Positions 55,878-64,000 of a stretch of 64,000 nt of DNA are shown in pieces (position 1 is the stretch's first letter; each line of letters starts with the position of its first letter). The notes beneath the pieces were generated by a model, which did not search any database, had not been told where the DNA came from, and was given only the letters and a program-made list of their open reading frames with translations. This DNA comes from Methylosarcina fibrata AML-C10 (GTDB lineage Bacteria > Pseudomonadota > Gammaproteobacteria > Methylococcales > Methylomonadaceae). The stretch spans positions 1,934,990 to 1,998,989 of the forward strand of contig NZ_KB889965.1 of assembly GCF_000372865.1 (NCBI RefSeq). The letters run 5' to 3'. A program made the position numbers and the translations under genes.

Positions 55878-56881
55878 AAAAGATCCTCCTCTCCGTCGTC
55901 GTTTTGCTGGTCATCGTGGCGAGCGCAAGCTGGGCTTATCGCGCGTATCGCGGCGAAAACAAGGCCGCGCCGATACTTTACGGCAACGTGGACATACGCG
56001 AAGTCACCCTCGGTTTTCGCGTTCCCGGCAAGCTGGCGAAACTTCTCTACGACGAGGGCGACAAAGTCAAAGCAGGCGAGGTGATGGCCCGGCTGGACGA
56101 CGAGCCTTATCGCAACCAGGTCGCCGGCGCCGAGGCCCAGGTCGACTCGTTGCGGGCGCGACTGAAGCTGCGCGAAACCGGCAATCGTCCGGAAGAGATC
56201 GCGCAAGCCCGGTCGCTCGTCCGCGAGCGCGAAGCCGCCGCCGTCAATGCCGAGCGGTTGTTCCAGCGGGCCGAGGAACTGCTGGCCGACAAAGGGGTCT
56301 CGACCCAGGAACGCGACAACGCCGAGGCCGGCCGCAAGGAGGCCCGGGCTAGACTCAAAGCCGCGCGCGACAACCTGGCGCTTCTCGAAGCCGGATTTCG
56401 AATCGAAGACATTACCCAGGCCAAAGCCGATCTTGCGCAAACGGAAGCGGCACTGGCCACCGCCCGTCTGCAATTGAAGGATACGGTATTGACCGCGCCA
56501 TCCGACGGTGTCATTCTCACCCGGGCGCAAGAGGCCGGCGCCATCCTGCAAGCGGGCTCGCCGGTTTTCACGCTTTCCCTGGTGCATCCGGTTTGGGTTC
56601 GCGCCTACATTCATGAGCCCGACCTGGGCCGCATCCATCCGGGCATGAAGGTCGAGATCCGGACCGACTCCCTTGTCGGCAAACCTTATCAGGGCCGGAT
56701 CGGCTACATTTCTCCGCGCGCCGAATTTACGCCGAAGACCGTGGAAACGGCGGAACTGCGCACGGCGCTCGTCTACCGATTACGCATCGTCGTCGAGAAT
56801 CCCGATGAAAGGCTGCGCCAGGGCATGCCGGTCACAGTCACTCTCGCTGAAAGCGCGCCAGGCACGCAGAATCCGTTATGA
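55874..56881 (+). CDS. HlyD-family adaptor of an ABC exporter (YbhG-like)
   Basis: This 335-residue periplasmic adaptor starts at a GTG overlapping the tetR stop. It has an N-terminal membrane anchor (ILLSVVVLLVIVASASWAY), a first lipoyl half (VTLGFRVPGKLAKLLYDEGDKVKAGEVMARLDD), a long Ala/Arg/Glu coiled-coil hairpin (about residues 75-205) and a second lipoyl half with TAPSDGVILTRAQEAGAILQ. A barrel region follows, with the YbhG-like GRIGYISPRAEFTPKTVET. It should bridge the YbhFSR-like inner-membrane ABC transporter and the OMF encoded at the end of the operon. The coiled coil is full length. It overlaps ybhF by ATGA. Confidence 0.85.
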   Translation: MKKILLSVVVLLVIVASASWAYRAYRGENKAAPILYGNVDIREVTLGFRVPGKLAKLLYDEGDKVKAGEVMARLDDEPYRNQVAGAEAQVDSLRARLKLRETGNRPEEIAQARSLVREREAAAVNAERLFQRAEELLADKGVSTQERDNAEAGRKEARARLKAARDNLALLEAGFRIEDITQAKADLAQTEAALATARLQLKDTVLTAPSDGVILTRAQEAGAILQAGSPVFTLSLVHPVWVRAYIHEPDLGRIHPGMKVEIRTDSLVGKPYQGRIGYISPRAEFTPKTVETAELRTALVYRLRIVVENPDERLRQGMPVTVTLAESAPGTQNPL

Positions 56882-58608
56882 ACGATGCCCTGGTCATACT
56901 CGACTCCGTCCGGAAAATCTTTCCGCACTCGACGAAGCCCGCGCTGGAAAACGTCTCGGCCGCGCTAAGGCCCGGTCGGATTACCGGATTGGTAGGACCC
57001 GACGGGGCCGGCAAGACGACGCTCATCCGGCTGATCGCCGGATTGCTCGAACCGACTTCCGGCGCCGTTTCCGTAGATAATCTCGACCCGATCCGCGACG
57101 CGGACAAGCTACGCACGGTCATTGGTTACATGCCGCAAAAATTCGGCCTCTACGAAGATTTGTCCGTTGTCGAAAATCTTGAATTCCACGCCGATCTGAG
57201 GGGCCTGACGGGTGAAGAACGCGTCGCCACCTTCAAACGCCTTCTGGAATTTACCGATCTGGCCCGATTCACCACACGACTGGCCGGAAAGCTGTCCGGC
57301 GGCATGAAACAAAAGCTCGGCCTGGCCTGCGCACTGTTGGGTCGACCCAGGTTGCTGCTGCTGGACGAACCGAGCGTCGGCGTCGATCCGATTTCGCGCC
57401 GCGAATTGTGGAAAATGGTCCATGAACTCGTCGGCCAGGGTCTGACGGTCGTATGGAGCACGGCGTATCTGGATGAAGCCGAATTATGCGCGGAGGTGCT
57501 GTTGATGAACGACGGACAGTTGATCTTCTCCGGAAAGCCCGCCGACCTTACCCGCCGAATCCGTAATCGAAGCCTGCAAATCCGGCGGCTGACCGGCAAC
57601 CGCCGGCAATTGCTCGCCCGGGCGTTGCGCCGGCCCGAGGTCATGGACGGGGTCATTCAAGGCCACGCGGTCCGTCTGGTGCTCCGCCAGGGTGCGGATC
57701 CTCCCTCCCTCAAGGAACTCGACGCCGGGGTGGATGCCGAATTCGTGCCCGTCGCGCCCCGCTTCGAGGATGCATTCATTGAAGCCCTCGGAGGCGGCCC
57801 GGGCGGCGATTCGGTTCTTGCGCAGCGCCTGCGGCCGGTGCCCGGAGACGACGGTACCGTTGTGGAAGCGGTGGCGTTAACCAAACGCTTCGGAGACTTC
57901 ACCGCAACCGATCACGTGAATTTCAGCGTCAAACGCGGCGAAATCTTCGGCCTGCTCGGACCGAACGGCGCCGGTAAATCGACGACGTTCCGGATGATGT
58001 GCGGACTGCTGACGCCTACCTCGGGTACCGCGCGGGTCATGGGCATCGATCTCAAAACCGGCGCCAGCGAGGCTCGCCAGCGCCTCGGCTACATGGCGCA
58101 GAAATTCTCGCTGTACGGCAATCTCACGATCGCACAGAACCTGAAGTTCTTCTCCGGCGTTTACGGATTGCGCGGCGCGCGGCAGAAAACCGCGATAGCG
58201 GACATGATTGAGGTCTTCAGGCTTCAGCCTTTCCTGGGCACGACGCCCGATGCCCTTCCGCTCGGTTTCAAGCAGCGCCTGGCGTTGGCCTGCGCAGTCA
58301 TGCATCAGCCGGCGATTCTCTTTCTGGACGAGCCGACCTCCGGCGTCGACCCGGTAACGCGCCGTGAATTTTGGACGCACATCAACGGCCTCGTCGACAA
58401 GGGCGTCACCGTCATGGTCACGACCCATTTCATGGACGAAGCCGAATATTGCGACCGCATCGCGTTGGTGTTTCGCGGCAAAATCATCGCGGCCGGCTCC
58501 CCCGACCGGCTTAAGGAACAAACCGTATCCCCGCAGAATCCCGATCCGTCGATGGAAGACGCGTTCATTGCCCTGGTACAGCAACATGTTTCGGAGGCTT
58601 CGACATGA
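56878..58608 (+). CDS. ABC exporter ATPase with two nucleotide-binding domains (YbhF-like)
   Basis: This 576-residue protein has two fused ATPase domains. The first has Walker A GPDGAGKTTLIR (about residue 41), signature LSGGMKQKLGLA and Walker B LLLLDEPSVGVDP. The second has GPNGAGKSTTF (about 362), the degenerate signature LPLGFKQRLALA and Walker B ILFLDEPTSGVDP. This two-domain form with an LPLG second signature is usual for YbhF. It powers export by the permease pair YbhS and YbhR. It overlaps ybhS by ATGA. Both Walker motifs are intact, so two active sites are expected. Confidence 0.88.
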   Translation: MNDALVILDSVRKIFPHSTKPALENVSAALRPGRITGLVGPDGAGKTTLIRLIAGLLEPTSGAVSVDNLDPIRDADKLRTVIGYMPQKFGLYEDLSVVENLEFHADLRGLTGEERVATFKRLLEFTDLARFTTRLAGKLSGGMKQKLGLACALLGRPRLLLLDEPSVGVDPISRRELWKMVHELVGQGLTVVWSTAYLDEAELCAEVLLMNDGQLIFSGKPADLTRRIRNRSLQIRRLTGNRRQLLARALRRPEVMDGVIQGHAVRLVLRQGADPPSLKELDAGVDAEFVPVAPRFEDAFIEALGGGPGGDSVLAQRLRPVPGDDGTVVEAVALTKRFGDFTATDHVNFSVKRGEIFGLLGPNGAGKSTTFRMMCGLLTPTSGTARVMGIDLKTGASEARQRLGYMAQKFSLYGNLTIAQNLKFFSGVYGLRGARQKTAIADMIEVFRLQPFLGTTPDALPLGFKQRLALACAVMHQPAILFLDEPTSGVDPVTRREFWTHINGLVDKGVTVMVTTHFMDEAEYCDRIALVFRGKIIAAGSPDRLKEQTVSPQNPDPSMEDAFIALVQQHVSEAST

Positions 58609-59735
58609 AAGCGCCCGTTTCCCTCCGCCGTCTGTATGCCCTCTGCCGAAAGGAAACCTGGCAAATCCTGCGCGATCCCAGCAGTAATCTGATCGCCTTC
58701 GTTCTGCCTGTGGTAATGTTGTTCATTTTCGGTTACGGCATCAACCTCGACTCGACCGCCGTGAATGTCGGCTTGGTACTCGAAGACGCCAGCCCCGAGG
58801 CCAGGCATTTCGCGGACAATCTTTACGGCTCGCCCTACTTCGTCGTGCACGCGGCGAAGACGCAGGCGGAGGCCGAGCAGGCGCTGACCGAAGGCCGGGT
58901 ACGAGGCTTTGTGGTGGTGCCGGTGGATTTTGCCGAAAAACTCAAACAGCCGGCCAATACGGCGCCGTTGCTGGTGGTGACGGACGGCTCGGAACCCAAC
59001 ACGGCCAACTTCGTACAAAATTACGTGACCGGTGCCTGGAGCGGCTGGATGCAGCAGCGCGCCGGCGAGCGCGGCGAAACGCCGCCGCCCGGAATCGGCA
59101 TCGAACCACGCTTTTGGTTTAACCCCGCCGCTGAAAGCCGGAATTTTCTGATTCCGGGATCGATTACCGTCATCATGACGGTCATCGGCGCGCTGCTGAC
59201 CTCGCTCGTGGTGGCCCGCGAATGGGAACGGGGCACGATGGAAGCGCTGCTGGCCTCGCCGGTAACCCGGACCGAATTGCTGTTGAGCAAGCTGCTGCCC
59301 TATTACGCACTCGGCATCGTTTCGCTGTTTCTGTGCGTCGGAGTCGCAGCCTTGATGATGCACGTGCCGTTTCGCGGTTCGCTGCTGATTTTGTGGGGAA
59401 TCGGCTCGCTCTTTCTGGCGAGCAGTCTCGGCTTGGGCCTGCTGCTCTCCACCGTGCTGCGCAACCAGTTCGTCGCCGCCCAGGCGGCCCTCAACGCGGC
59501 CTTTCTGCCCGCGCTCATGCTTTCGGGCTTTCTCTTCGAAATCCGCAGCATGCCCGCGGTCATTCAAGGCGTTACCTATCTGATACCGGCCCGCTATTTT
59601 GTGACCGCCATCCAGACGCTTTTCCAGGCCGGCAACGTCTCGCCCGTTTTGTTGCACAGCGGCTTATTCCTGGTGGTTGCAGGCAGCTTCTTTATCGGGT
59701 TGACCGCGCTGAAAACCCGCCGCCGTTTGGAGTAA
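58605..59735 (+). CDS. ABC-2 type permease (YbhS-like)
   Basis: This 376-residue inner-membrane permease has an N-terminal helix (LIAFVLPVVMLFIFGYGINL), a large periplasmic domain of about 140 residues, then five helices. The ABC-2 motif VVAREWERGTMEALLASPVTRTELLLSKLLPY links ATPase coupling to the membrane part. It ends with helices about LLHSGLFLVVAGSFFIGLTAL. It forms the membrane channel with YbhR. It overlaps ybhF by ATGA and ends 2 bp before ybhR. Confidence 0.87.
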   Translation: MKAPVSLRRLYALCRKETWQILRDPSSNLIAFVLPVVMLFIFGYGINLDSTAVNVGLVLEDASPEARHFADNLYGSPYFVVHAAKTQAEAEQALTEGRVRGFVVVPVDFAEKLKQPANTAPLLVVTDGSEPNTANFVQNYVTGAWSGWMQQRAGERGETPPPGIGIEPRFWFNPAAESRNFLIPGSITVIMTVIGALLTSLVVAREWERGTMEALLASPVTRTELLLSKLLPYYALGIVSLFLCVGVAALMMHVPFRGSLLILWGIGSLFLASSLGLGLLLSTVLRNQFVAAQAALNAAFLPALMLSGFLFEIRSMPAVIQGVTYLIPARYFVTAIQTLFQAGNVSPVLLHSGLFLVVAGSFFIGLTALKTRRRLE

Positions 59736-59737
59736 TC

Positions 59738-60844
59738 ATGTTTTCACGCATTTTGACGCTCATCATCAAGGAACTCGAGATGCTGCTGCAAGACCGGCAA
59801 AGCCGCATGATTCTGATCGTGCCGGTCTTGCTGCAACTGGCTGTGTTCCCCTTTGCCGCCACGCTGGAAGTCAAGAACAACACGCTGGCGATTTACAACG
59901 AAGATTCCGGACGCGAGCCCACGGAATTGATGCAGCGTTTCTCCCAAGCCCAGGCCTTTACCCGACTGCTTATGCTCTACGGCGAAGCCGAGATGCGCTA
60001 CGCCATCGACAACCAACAGGCATTGATCGTCATCCGTTTTCCGCCGGATTTTTCGCGCGACATTGCGGCGGGCCGGTCTCCGAAGATTCAAGCCATTCTC
60101 GACGGCCGCCGCTCCAACAGCGGCCAGATCGCCTTCGGCTACGTGCAGCAAATCGTCAACGACTACGGCAACGAACGATTGGAATCGCGGCAAAAGAACG
60201 TGCCGTCGTTCCTGGTCGTGCGTCACTGGTTCAATCCCAATCTGGATTATACCTGGCATGTACTGCCCAGCCTGACCGCCATCATCACGTCGATCAACGC
60301 GCTCATCGTCACGGCGCTCTCGGTAGCGCGCGAACGCGAACAAGGCACTCTCGATCAACTGCTCATTTCGCCGCTGACGCCCGGAATGATCATGATCGGA
60401 AAAATCATTCCGGCCATTCTGGTGGCCGTCGTGCAGGGAACGATCATTTTGCTGGGAGCCGTTTTCGCCTATCGCGTGCCGTTTGAAGGATCGCTGTTGC
60501 TCCTTTACGGCAGCATGATTTTGTACTGTCTGGCTCTGGCCGGATTCGGACTGTTGATTTCGTCCGTTTGCGCCACGCAGCAGCAAGCCTTTCTCGGAGT
60601 TTTCAGTTTCATGATGCCGGCCGTTCTGCTGTCCGGCTATGCCTCGCCGATCGATAACATGCCGAGCTGGCTGCAATACCTGGACTGGATCAATCCGATG
60701 CGCCATTTCATCGTCATCGTCAAGGGGCTTTTTCTCAAGGACATCGGCCCTGTCGTACTGCTGCACAGCCTGTATCCGCTGCTGATCATCGCCATCGCGA
60801 CACTGGGTGCGGCCAATTGGTTGTTCCGCAAGCGCCTGGCATGA
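59738..60844 (+). CDS. ABC-2 type permease (YbhR-like)
   Basis: This 368-residue partner permease starts at ATG 59738 with GGAG just upstream. A much longer in-frame opening from 59222 overlaps ybhS and has no homology. It has an N-terminal helix (MILIVPVLLQLAVFPFAA), a periplasmic domain and the same C-terminal block, with VAREREQGTLDQLLISPLTPGMIMIGKIIPA. The helices LVAVVQGTIILLGAVFAY, LALAGFGLLISSVCATQQQAFLG and others follow. It pairs with YbhS. It ends with ATGA and an open frame, 46 bp before the OMF start. Confidence 0.87.
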   Translation: MFSRILTLIIKELEMLLQDRQSRMILIVPVLLQLAVFPFAATLEVKNNTLAIYNEDSGREPTELMQRFSQAQAFTRLLMLYGEAEMRYAIDNQQALIVIRFPPDFSRDIAAGRSPKIQAILDGRRSNSGQIAFGYVQQIVNDYGNERLESRQKNVPSFLVVRHWFNPNLDYTWHVLPSLTAIITSINALIVTALSVAREREQGTLDQLLISPLTPGMIMIGKIIPAILVAVVQGTIILLGAVFAYRVPFEGSLLLLYGSMILYCLALAGFGLLISSVCATQQQAFLGVFSFMMPAVLLSGYASPIDNMPSWLQYLDWINPMRHFIVIVKGLFLKDIGPVVLLHSLYPLLIIAIATLGAANWLFRKRLA

Positions 60845-60890
60845 AGCTGAAGTCCAGCCTATGCACAATTACCTCTCCGACGGATATTCC

Positions 60891-62339
60891 ATGAAAACAA
60901 AAACCGTGATCTCCGCCCTGTTTCTGCTCCTGGCTACCGGATGCACCGTCGGCCCCGACTATCGCCGCCCCGTTACCCAAACGCCCGCGCAATGGAACGT
61001 CACCCTTTCCGGCCGCAGCACCGGCCAAAATGATCCGGTGGACGACTGGTGGAAACTCTTTCACGACGCCGAACTGGACTCCTTGATCAAACGAGCGGTA
61101 ACGGCCAATCTCGACCTGCGCATCGCCGGGGCCCGCGTACGTCAGGCCCGGGCCCAACAGGACTTCGCCGAAGCGGACTACTGGCCGACGGTGAGCGCTT
61201 CCGCTTCCTATTCCCGGCAAAAACAAAGCAAAAACCAGCCGATTCTCGGATCGCTGCCGAATTCGGCCAACATACCCTTTGAGAATAATGTTTACAAAGC
61301 GGGATTCGACGCGGCCTGGGAGATCGATCTCTTTGGCGGTAAACGCCGCGCGGTCGAGGCCGCAACGGCCGAGTTAGCGGCGATGGAATACGGCCGGCGC
61401 GACGTGCTGGTCACGTTGCTGTCCGAGGTGGCGCGGAATTACGCACTGATCCGGGGCGCCCAGCGGCAGCGGGCCATTCTCCAGGAACAGATTGAAGCCC
61501 AGAAAGAAGCGGTAAAAATCACCCGGAACCGCGTGGATCACGGATTAGCGGCGGGACTGGAGCTGCAGCGTGCACTTGCGCTGCTCGCGGACATCCAATC
61601 GCAAGCGCCTGAAATCGAGGTCTCGATCCGATCGTCGATTCATCGCCTGAGCGTGCTTCTTGCGCAAAATCCCGGCACCTTGATTGCGGAACTGTCTGTG
61701 GCGGGCTCCATTCCGGCACCACCGCCCCAAGTTCCGGTCGGATTGCCGTCCGACCTCCTTCTTCGCCGACCGGACGTGTTACGGGCCGAGCACTTACTTG
61801 CCGCCGAGACGGCCCGTATCGGCCAGGTGAAAGCCGACCTGTTCCCGAAGTTCTCACTCACCGGGTCGGTAGGGACCATCAGCATCAGCGCCAGCGACTT
61901 CTTTCTCCCGAGCAGCCGCACGTGGTCCATCGGTCCGACCGTGCAATGGCGGATTTTTGACGCCGGACGCGTGCTTGCCGATATTCGGGCTCAGACAGAA
62001 GTTCAAGATCAGGCTTTGCTGAATTATCAAAAGACCGTCCTCGCCTCATTTGAAGAGGTCGAGACCGCGCTGGTAGCCTATGCCAACGAGCAGGAACACT
62101 ACCGGTTACTGGAGCAGGAAGTTAATGCGAACCGCGCGGCCGTCGAGCTCGCCGGCCAGCGCTACGACAAAGGTTGGGCCGGCTATCTCGACTTACTCGA
62201 CGCGCAACGCACCTTGTACCGATCCCAGGACGAATGGGTGCGCAGTGAACGTGCGGTCACGTTAAATCTGGTTGCTCTCTACAAAGCGCTTGGCGGCGGC
62301 TGGGACACGGACAGCGTCCAACGTCTCGGGACAAAGTAA
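60891..62339 (+). CDS. Outer-membrane factor lipoprotein (NodT/OprM type) of the ABC exporter
   Basis: This 482-residue protein is taken from ATG 60891 because it gives a lipoprotein signal ending LATGC (Cys at residue 19); earlier in-frame ATGs at 60861 and 60807 lack one. The mature start TVGPDYRRPVTQTPAQW and DDWWKLFHDAELDSLI are the NodT-family opening, and two OEP repeats follow, with GVSASYSRQKQ-type strands and DLFPKFSLTGSVGT. The family C-terminus AGYLDLLDAQRTLYRSQDEWV is kept. It completes a tripartite path with YbhG and YbhFSR-like proteins. E. coli ybhGFSR carries no OMF gene, so the complete set here is of note. The 301-bp gap 62340-62640 after it shows small hairpins only. Confidence 0.85.
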   Translation: MKTKTVISALFLLLATGCTVGPDYRRPVTQTPAQWNVTLSGRSTGQNDPVDDWWKLFHDAELDSLIKRAVTANLDLRIAGARVRQARAQQDFAEADYWPTVSASASYSRQKQSKNQPILGSLPNSANIPFENNVYKAGFDAAWEIDLFGGKRRAVEAATAELAAMEYGRRDVLVTLLSEVARNYALIRGAQRQRAILQEQIEAQKEAVKITRNRVDHGLAAGLELQRALALLADIQSQAPEIEVSIRSSIHRLSVLLAQNPGTLIAELSVAGSIPAPPPQVPVGLPSDLLLRRPDVLRAEHLLAAETARIGQVKADLFPKFSLTGSVGTISISASDFFLPSSRTWSIGPTVQWRIFDAGRVLADIRAQTEVQDQALLNYQKTVLASFEEVETALVAYANEQEHYRLLEQEVNANRAAVELAGQRYDKGWAGYLDLLDAQRTLYRSQDEWVRSERAVTLNLVALYKALGGGWDTDSVQRLGTK

Positions 62340-62640
62340 ATTCAATCGGATCCGCATCGTATCGGCTGCCCGCCATCCCGGACGGGAAACCTTTACTTGT
62401 AACCGTGCCGGCTATTGCTTGTTCCGGTGCGTTAGGGCTTGTCCCTCATGTCGGTCAGGCCGGGCATTGAGAAGAACGTGCCGGAGAGCTCGCAGACCGG
62501 GAGATTTCAACCTGTCTGTGGGGACTATTTCAGCTTAAAAAATGGCAAAATGCCGAAAATTTAATTACACTGCACTCCGACGGGAAGAGACGCATCCTTT
62601 TCCGTCCCATCTCGACCGAAACCATGACGACTCTATCCCA

Positions 62641-63480
62641 ATGATCCCCGATTACAATCCGGACTACCTCGAAACGTTTATTGAAGAAGATCTCTGCGGC
62701 GGCGACGTCACGGCCGCAATCATTCCCGAGCCGGTCCGTGCCGAAGCGGAAGTGATCACGCGCGAAGCCATGGTACTTTGCGGCCAGCCCTGGTTTAATG
62801 CCGTATTCAAAAAGCTTTCCGCCGAGATCCGGATCGACTGGCTGGCCGCCGAAGGTGCAAGCGTCGCGGCGAACGCCACGCTCTGCAAATTGACGGGGCC
62901 GGCGCGGCCGTTATTGACCGGAGAACGCACCGCGCTGAACTGGCTGCAAACCCTGTCCGCCACCGCGACTATCGCCCGGCGATACAGCGAGGCTGTGGCC
63001 GGCACGGGGTGCAAGGTGCTCGACACGCGCAAGACCTTGCCGGGCCTTCGGCGGGCGCAAAAATACGCGGTCGCCTGCGGCGGTTGTTACAACCATCGGC
63101 TCGGCCTGTACGACGGCGTACTGATTAAGGAGAACCATATCATGGCGGCCGGCTCCATCGGGGCGGCCATCCGCACGGCGCGGCAATTGTCCGGCGTTCC
63201 CGTGGAAGTGGAGGTGGAATCCCTGGCTCAACTCGCCGAAGCGATCGCGGCCAAGCCTGACCGGATCATGCTCGATAATTTCAGCCTGGAAGATCTGCGC
63301 ACCGCGGTAGAAACGGCGGGCGGCCGGGTCGAACTGGAAGCTTCCGGCAACATCGGTCTTGAGAACATTCGGGAGATCGCCGAAACCGGCGTCGACTTTA
63401 TTTCCATCGGCGCCTTGACAAAAAATATCAAGGCGGTCGATTTATCGATGCGCATCAAACTGGTCCATTTCGATGATTGA
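62641..63480 (+). CDS. nadC: Quinolinate phosphoribosyltransferase (carboxylating)
   Basis: This 279-residue NadC starts at ATG 62641, since the in-frame opening from 62542 adds a Lys/Arg-rich leader without homology. It has the N-terminal ETFIEEDLCGGDVTAAIIP, GERTALNWLQTLSATATIARRY, the active-site stretch LDTRKTLPGLRRAQKYAVACGG (about residues 134-155), HRLGLYDGVLIKENHIMAAGSI, and the C-terminal barrel with EVEVESLAQLAEAIAAKPDRIMLDNF and EASGNIGLENIREIAETGVDFISIGALTK. It makes nicotinate mononucleotide from quinolinate and PRPP for NAD synthesis. It overlaps the flavin-reductase gene by 8 bases. Confidence 0.93.
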   Translation: MIPDYNPDYLETFIEEDLCGGDVTAAIIPEPVRAEAEVITREAMVLCGQPWFNAVFKKLSAEIRIDWLAAEGASVAANATLCKLTGPARPLLTGERTALNWLQTLSATATIARRYSEAVAGTGCKVLDTRKTLPGLRRAQKYAVACGGCYNHRLGLYDGVLIKENHIMAAGSIGAAIRTARQLSGVPVEVEVESLAQLAEAIAAKPDRIMLDNFSLEDLRTAVETAGGRVELEASGNIGLENIREIAETGVDFISIGALTKNIKAVDLSMRIKLVHFDD

Positions 63481-63967
63481 AAATGCCGACCGCCTATTCA
63501 AGTTGATCAGTCACGGCGTCTACGTCGTCGGCGTCCGCGACGGAGAACTTCGCAACGCCTTTACCGCCGCCTGGGTCATGCAGGTCTCTTTCGACCCTCT
63601 GCTGCTGGCGATCAGCATCAATCCCGAGCATTATTCCTACCGCCTGCTCAAGAACGGCGGTATTTGCACGGTCAATGTCCTCAGCCGGGAACAATACGCA
63701 ATCGCCGAGCATTTCGGCCGTTCGGGCCGGGATAAAATGGCCGGCTTTCAGTGGCTCAGCGCTGAAACCGGCGCGCCGATACTGCAGGACAGTCTGGCTT
63801 ATTTCGACTGCGAAGTCAGCCATGATACCGACGCCGGCGATCACCGGATTGTCGTATGCAAGGTGGTGGCTGCGGCCGAACTGAATCTCGGCAAGCCTTT
63901 ACTTTACAGCCAGACCGGGGACATGGACGGCAGCAGCCGGCTTTATGATGCTTCCGGAACAACCTGA
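63473..63967 (+). CDS. Flavin-reductase-like (FMN-binding split barrel) protein
   Basis: This 164-residue flavin reductase family protein has an FMN-binding split barrel. It opens LFKLISHGVYVVGVRDG, then NAFTAAWVMQVSFDPLLLAISIN (the FMN loop), YRLLKNGGICTVNVLSREQYAIAEHFGRSGRDKM and YFDCEVSHDTDAGDHRIVVCKV. These proteins reduce or carry flavin, or act as small-molecule dehydrogenases. The substrate here is unknown. It overlaps nadC by 8 bases, so the two are translationally coupled, a link of NAD and flavin use. Its end is 33 bp before the window edge. Confidence 0.82.
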   Translation: MIENADRLFKLISHGVYVVGVRDGELRNAFTAAWVMQVSFDPLLLAISINPEHYSYRLLKNGGICTVNVLSREQYAIAEHFGRSGRDKMAGFQWLSAETGAPILQDSLAYFDCEVSHDTDAGDHRIVVCKVVAAAELNLGKPLLYSQTGDMDGSSRLYDASGTT

Positions 63968-64000
63968 AATTCCTCTTCCGCTTTTTGAAGTCCCGGCAGT

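Noticed and set aside
57300-58300. Degenerate ABC signature LPLGFKQ in the second YbhF domain as a sign of decay
   Set aside because: The LPLG variant is usual in the second nucleotide-binding domain of YbhF-type proteins, and both Walker motifs are intact.
58305-60868. Two leftward frames of about 450 and 374 codons over ybhF, ybhS and ybhR
   Set aside because: Gln/Arg/His-rich shadow frames opposite well-defined ABC exporter genes.

Overview
The window is GC-rich, densely packed gammaproteobacterial chromosome. It most likely comes from a type I methanotroph (order Methylococcales) or a close methylotrophic relative. The main reason is a two-part set of serine-cycle and C1-folate genes: malyl-CoA lyase, both malate thiokinase subunits, serine-glyoxylate aminotransferase, hydroxypyruvate reductase, malate dehydrogenase, MtdA, glycerate 2-kinase, GlyA and formate-H4F ligase. 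These sit among ordinary gammaproteobacterial housekeeping genes (ribF-ileS-lspA, ampD, mltB, nadC) and a REP-type palindrome. The taxonomy is inferred from gene content; no database was searched.

Layout. 1-2140: the end of an integrative element, with a 5'-cut FlhC-family activator, an excisionase, a lambda-type integrase and helically phased direct repeats next to int. 2261-6749: a small secreted protein, then a probable sigma-54 promoter, a YfdX-family protein and a P3-type (MgtA-like) cation ATPase. 6856-12687: a heavy-metal RND efflux operon (adaptor, CzcA/CusA-like pump, outer-membrane factor) with its own promoter and a probable terminator. 12827-15705: a GT39 glycosyltransferase with a small membrane partner, and a DUF4410 lipoprotein. 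15886-21452: the first serine-cycle block, mcl-mtkA-mtkB leftward and sga-hprA rightward. 21617-33266: an insert between the two blocks, made of a frameshifted IS5-family element and a leftward defence operon hsdM-hsdS-darT-darG-hsdR-metallopeptidase. 33581-33792: REP palindromes and a tandem hairpin array. 33820-40460: the second serine-cycle block, mdh leftward and mtdA-gckA-glyA-ftfL rightward. 40688-44836: a secreted protein, the qmcA-nfeD membrane pair, an IS630-family element with visible ends and TA duplication, and a small membrane protein. 45191-53426: ribF-ileS-lspA, ampD, a DUF1631 protein and mltB. 53768-54844: a predicted HEPN plus tandem OST-HTH/LOTUS protein. 55274-62339: a TetR-controlled YbhGFSR-like ABC exporter operon with its own outer-membrane factor. 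62641-63967: nadC and a flavin-reductase-like protein.

How the genes work together. The C1 genes link formate and methylene-H4F to serine (FtfL, MtdA, GlyA). They then carry serine through hydroxypyruvate and glycerate to 2-phosphoglycerate (Sga, HprA, GckA), and malate to malyl-CoA to acetyl-CoA plus glyoxylate (Mdh, MtkAB, Mcl). PEP carboxylase, enolase and methenyl-H4F cyclohydrolase are not in the window. The insert between hprA and mdh joins two kinds of defence in one transcription unit: type I restriction-modification and the DarTG DNA-ADP-ribosylation toxin-antitoxin. The observations most worth following are that DarTG-in-hsd operon, the HEPN-LOTUS protein, the FlhC-like activator beside xis-int, and the sigma-54-driven YfdX/P-type ATPase pair.
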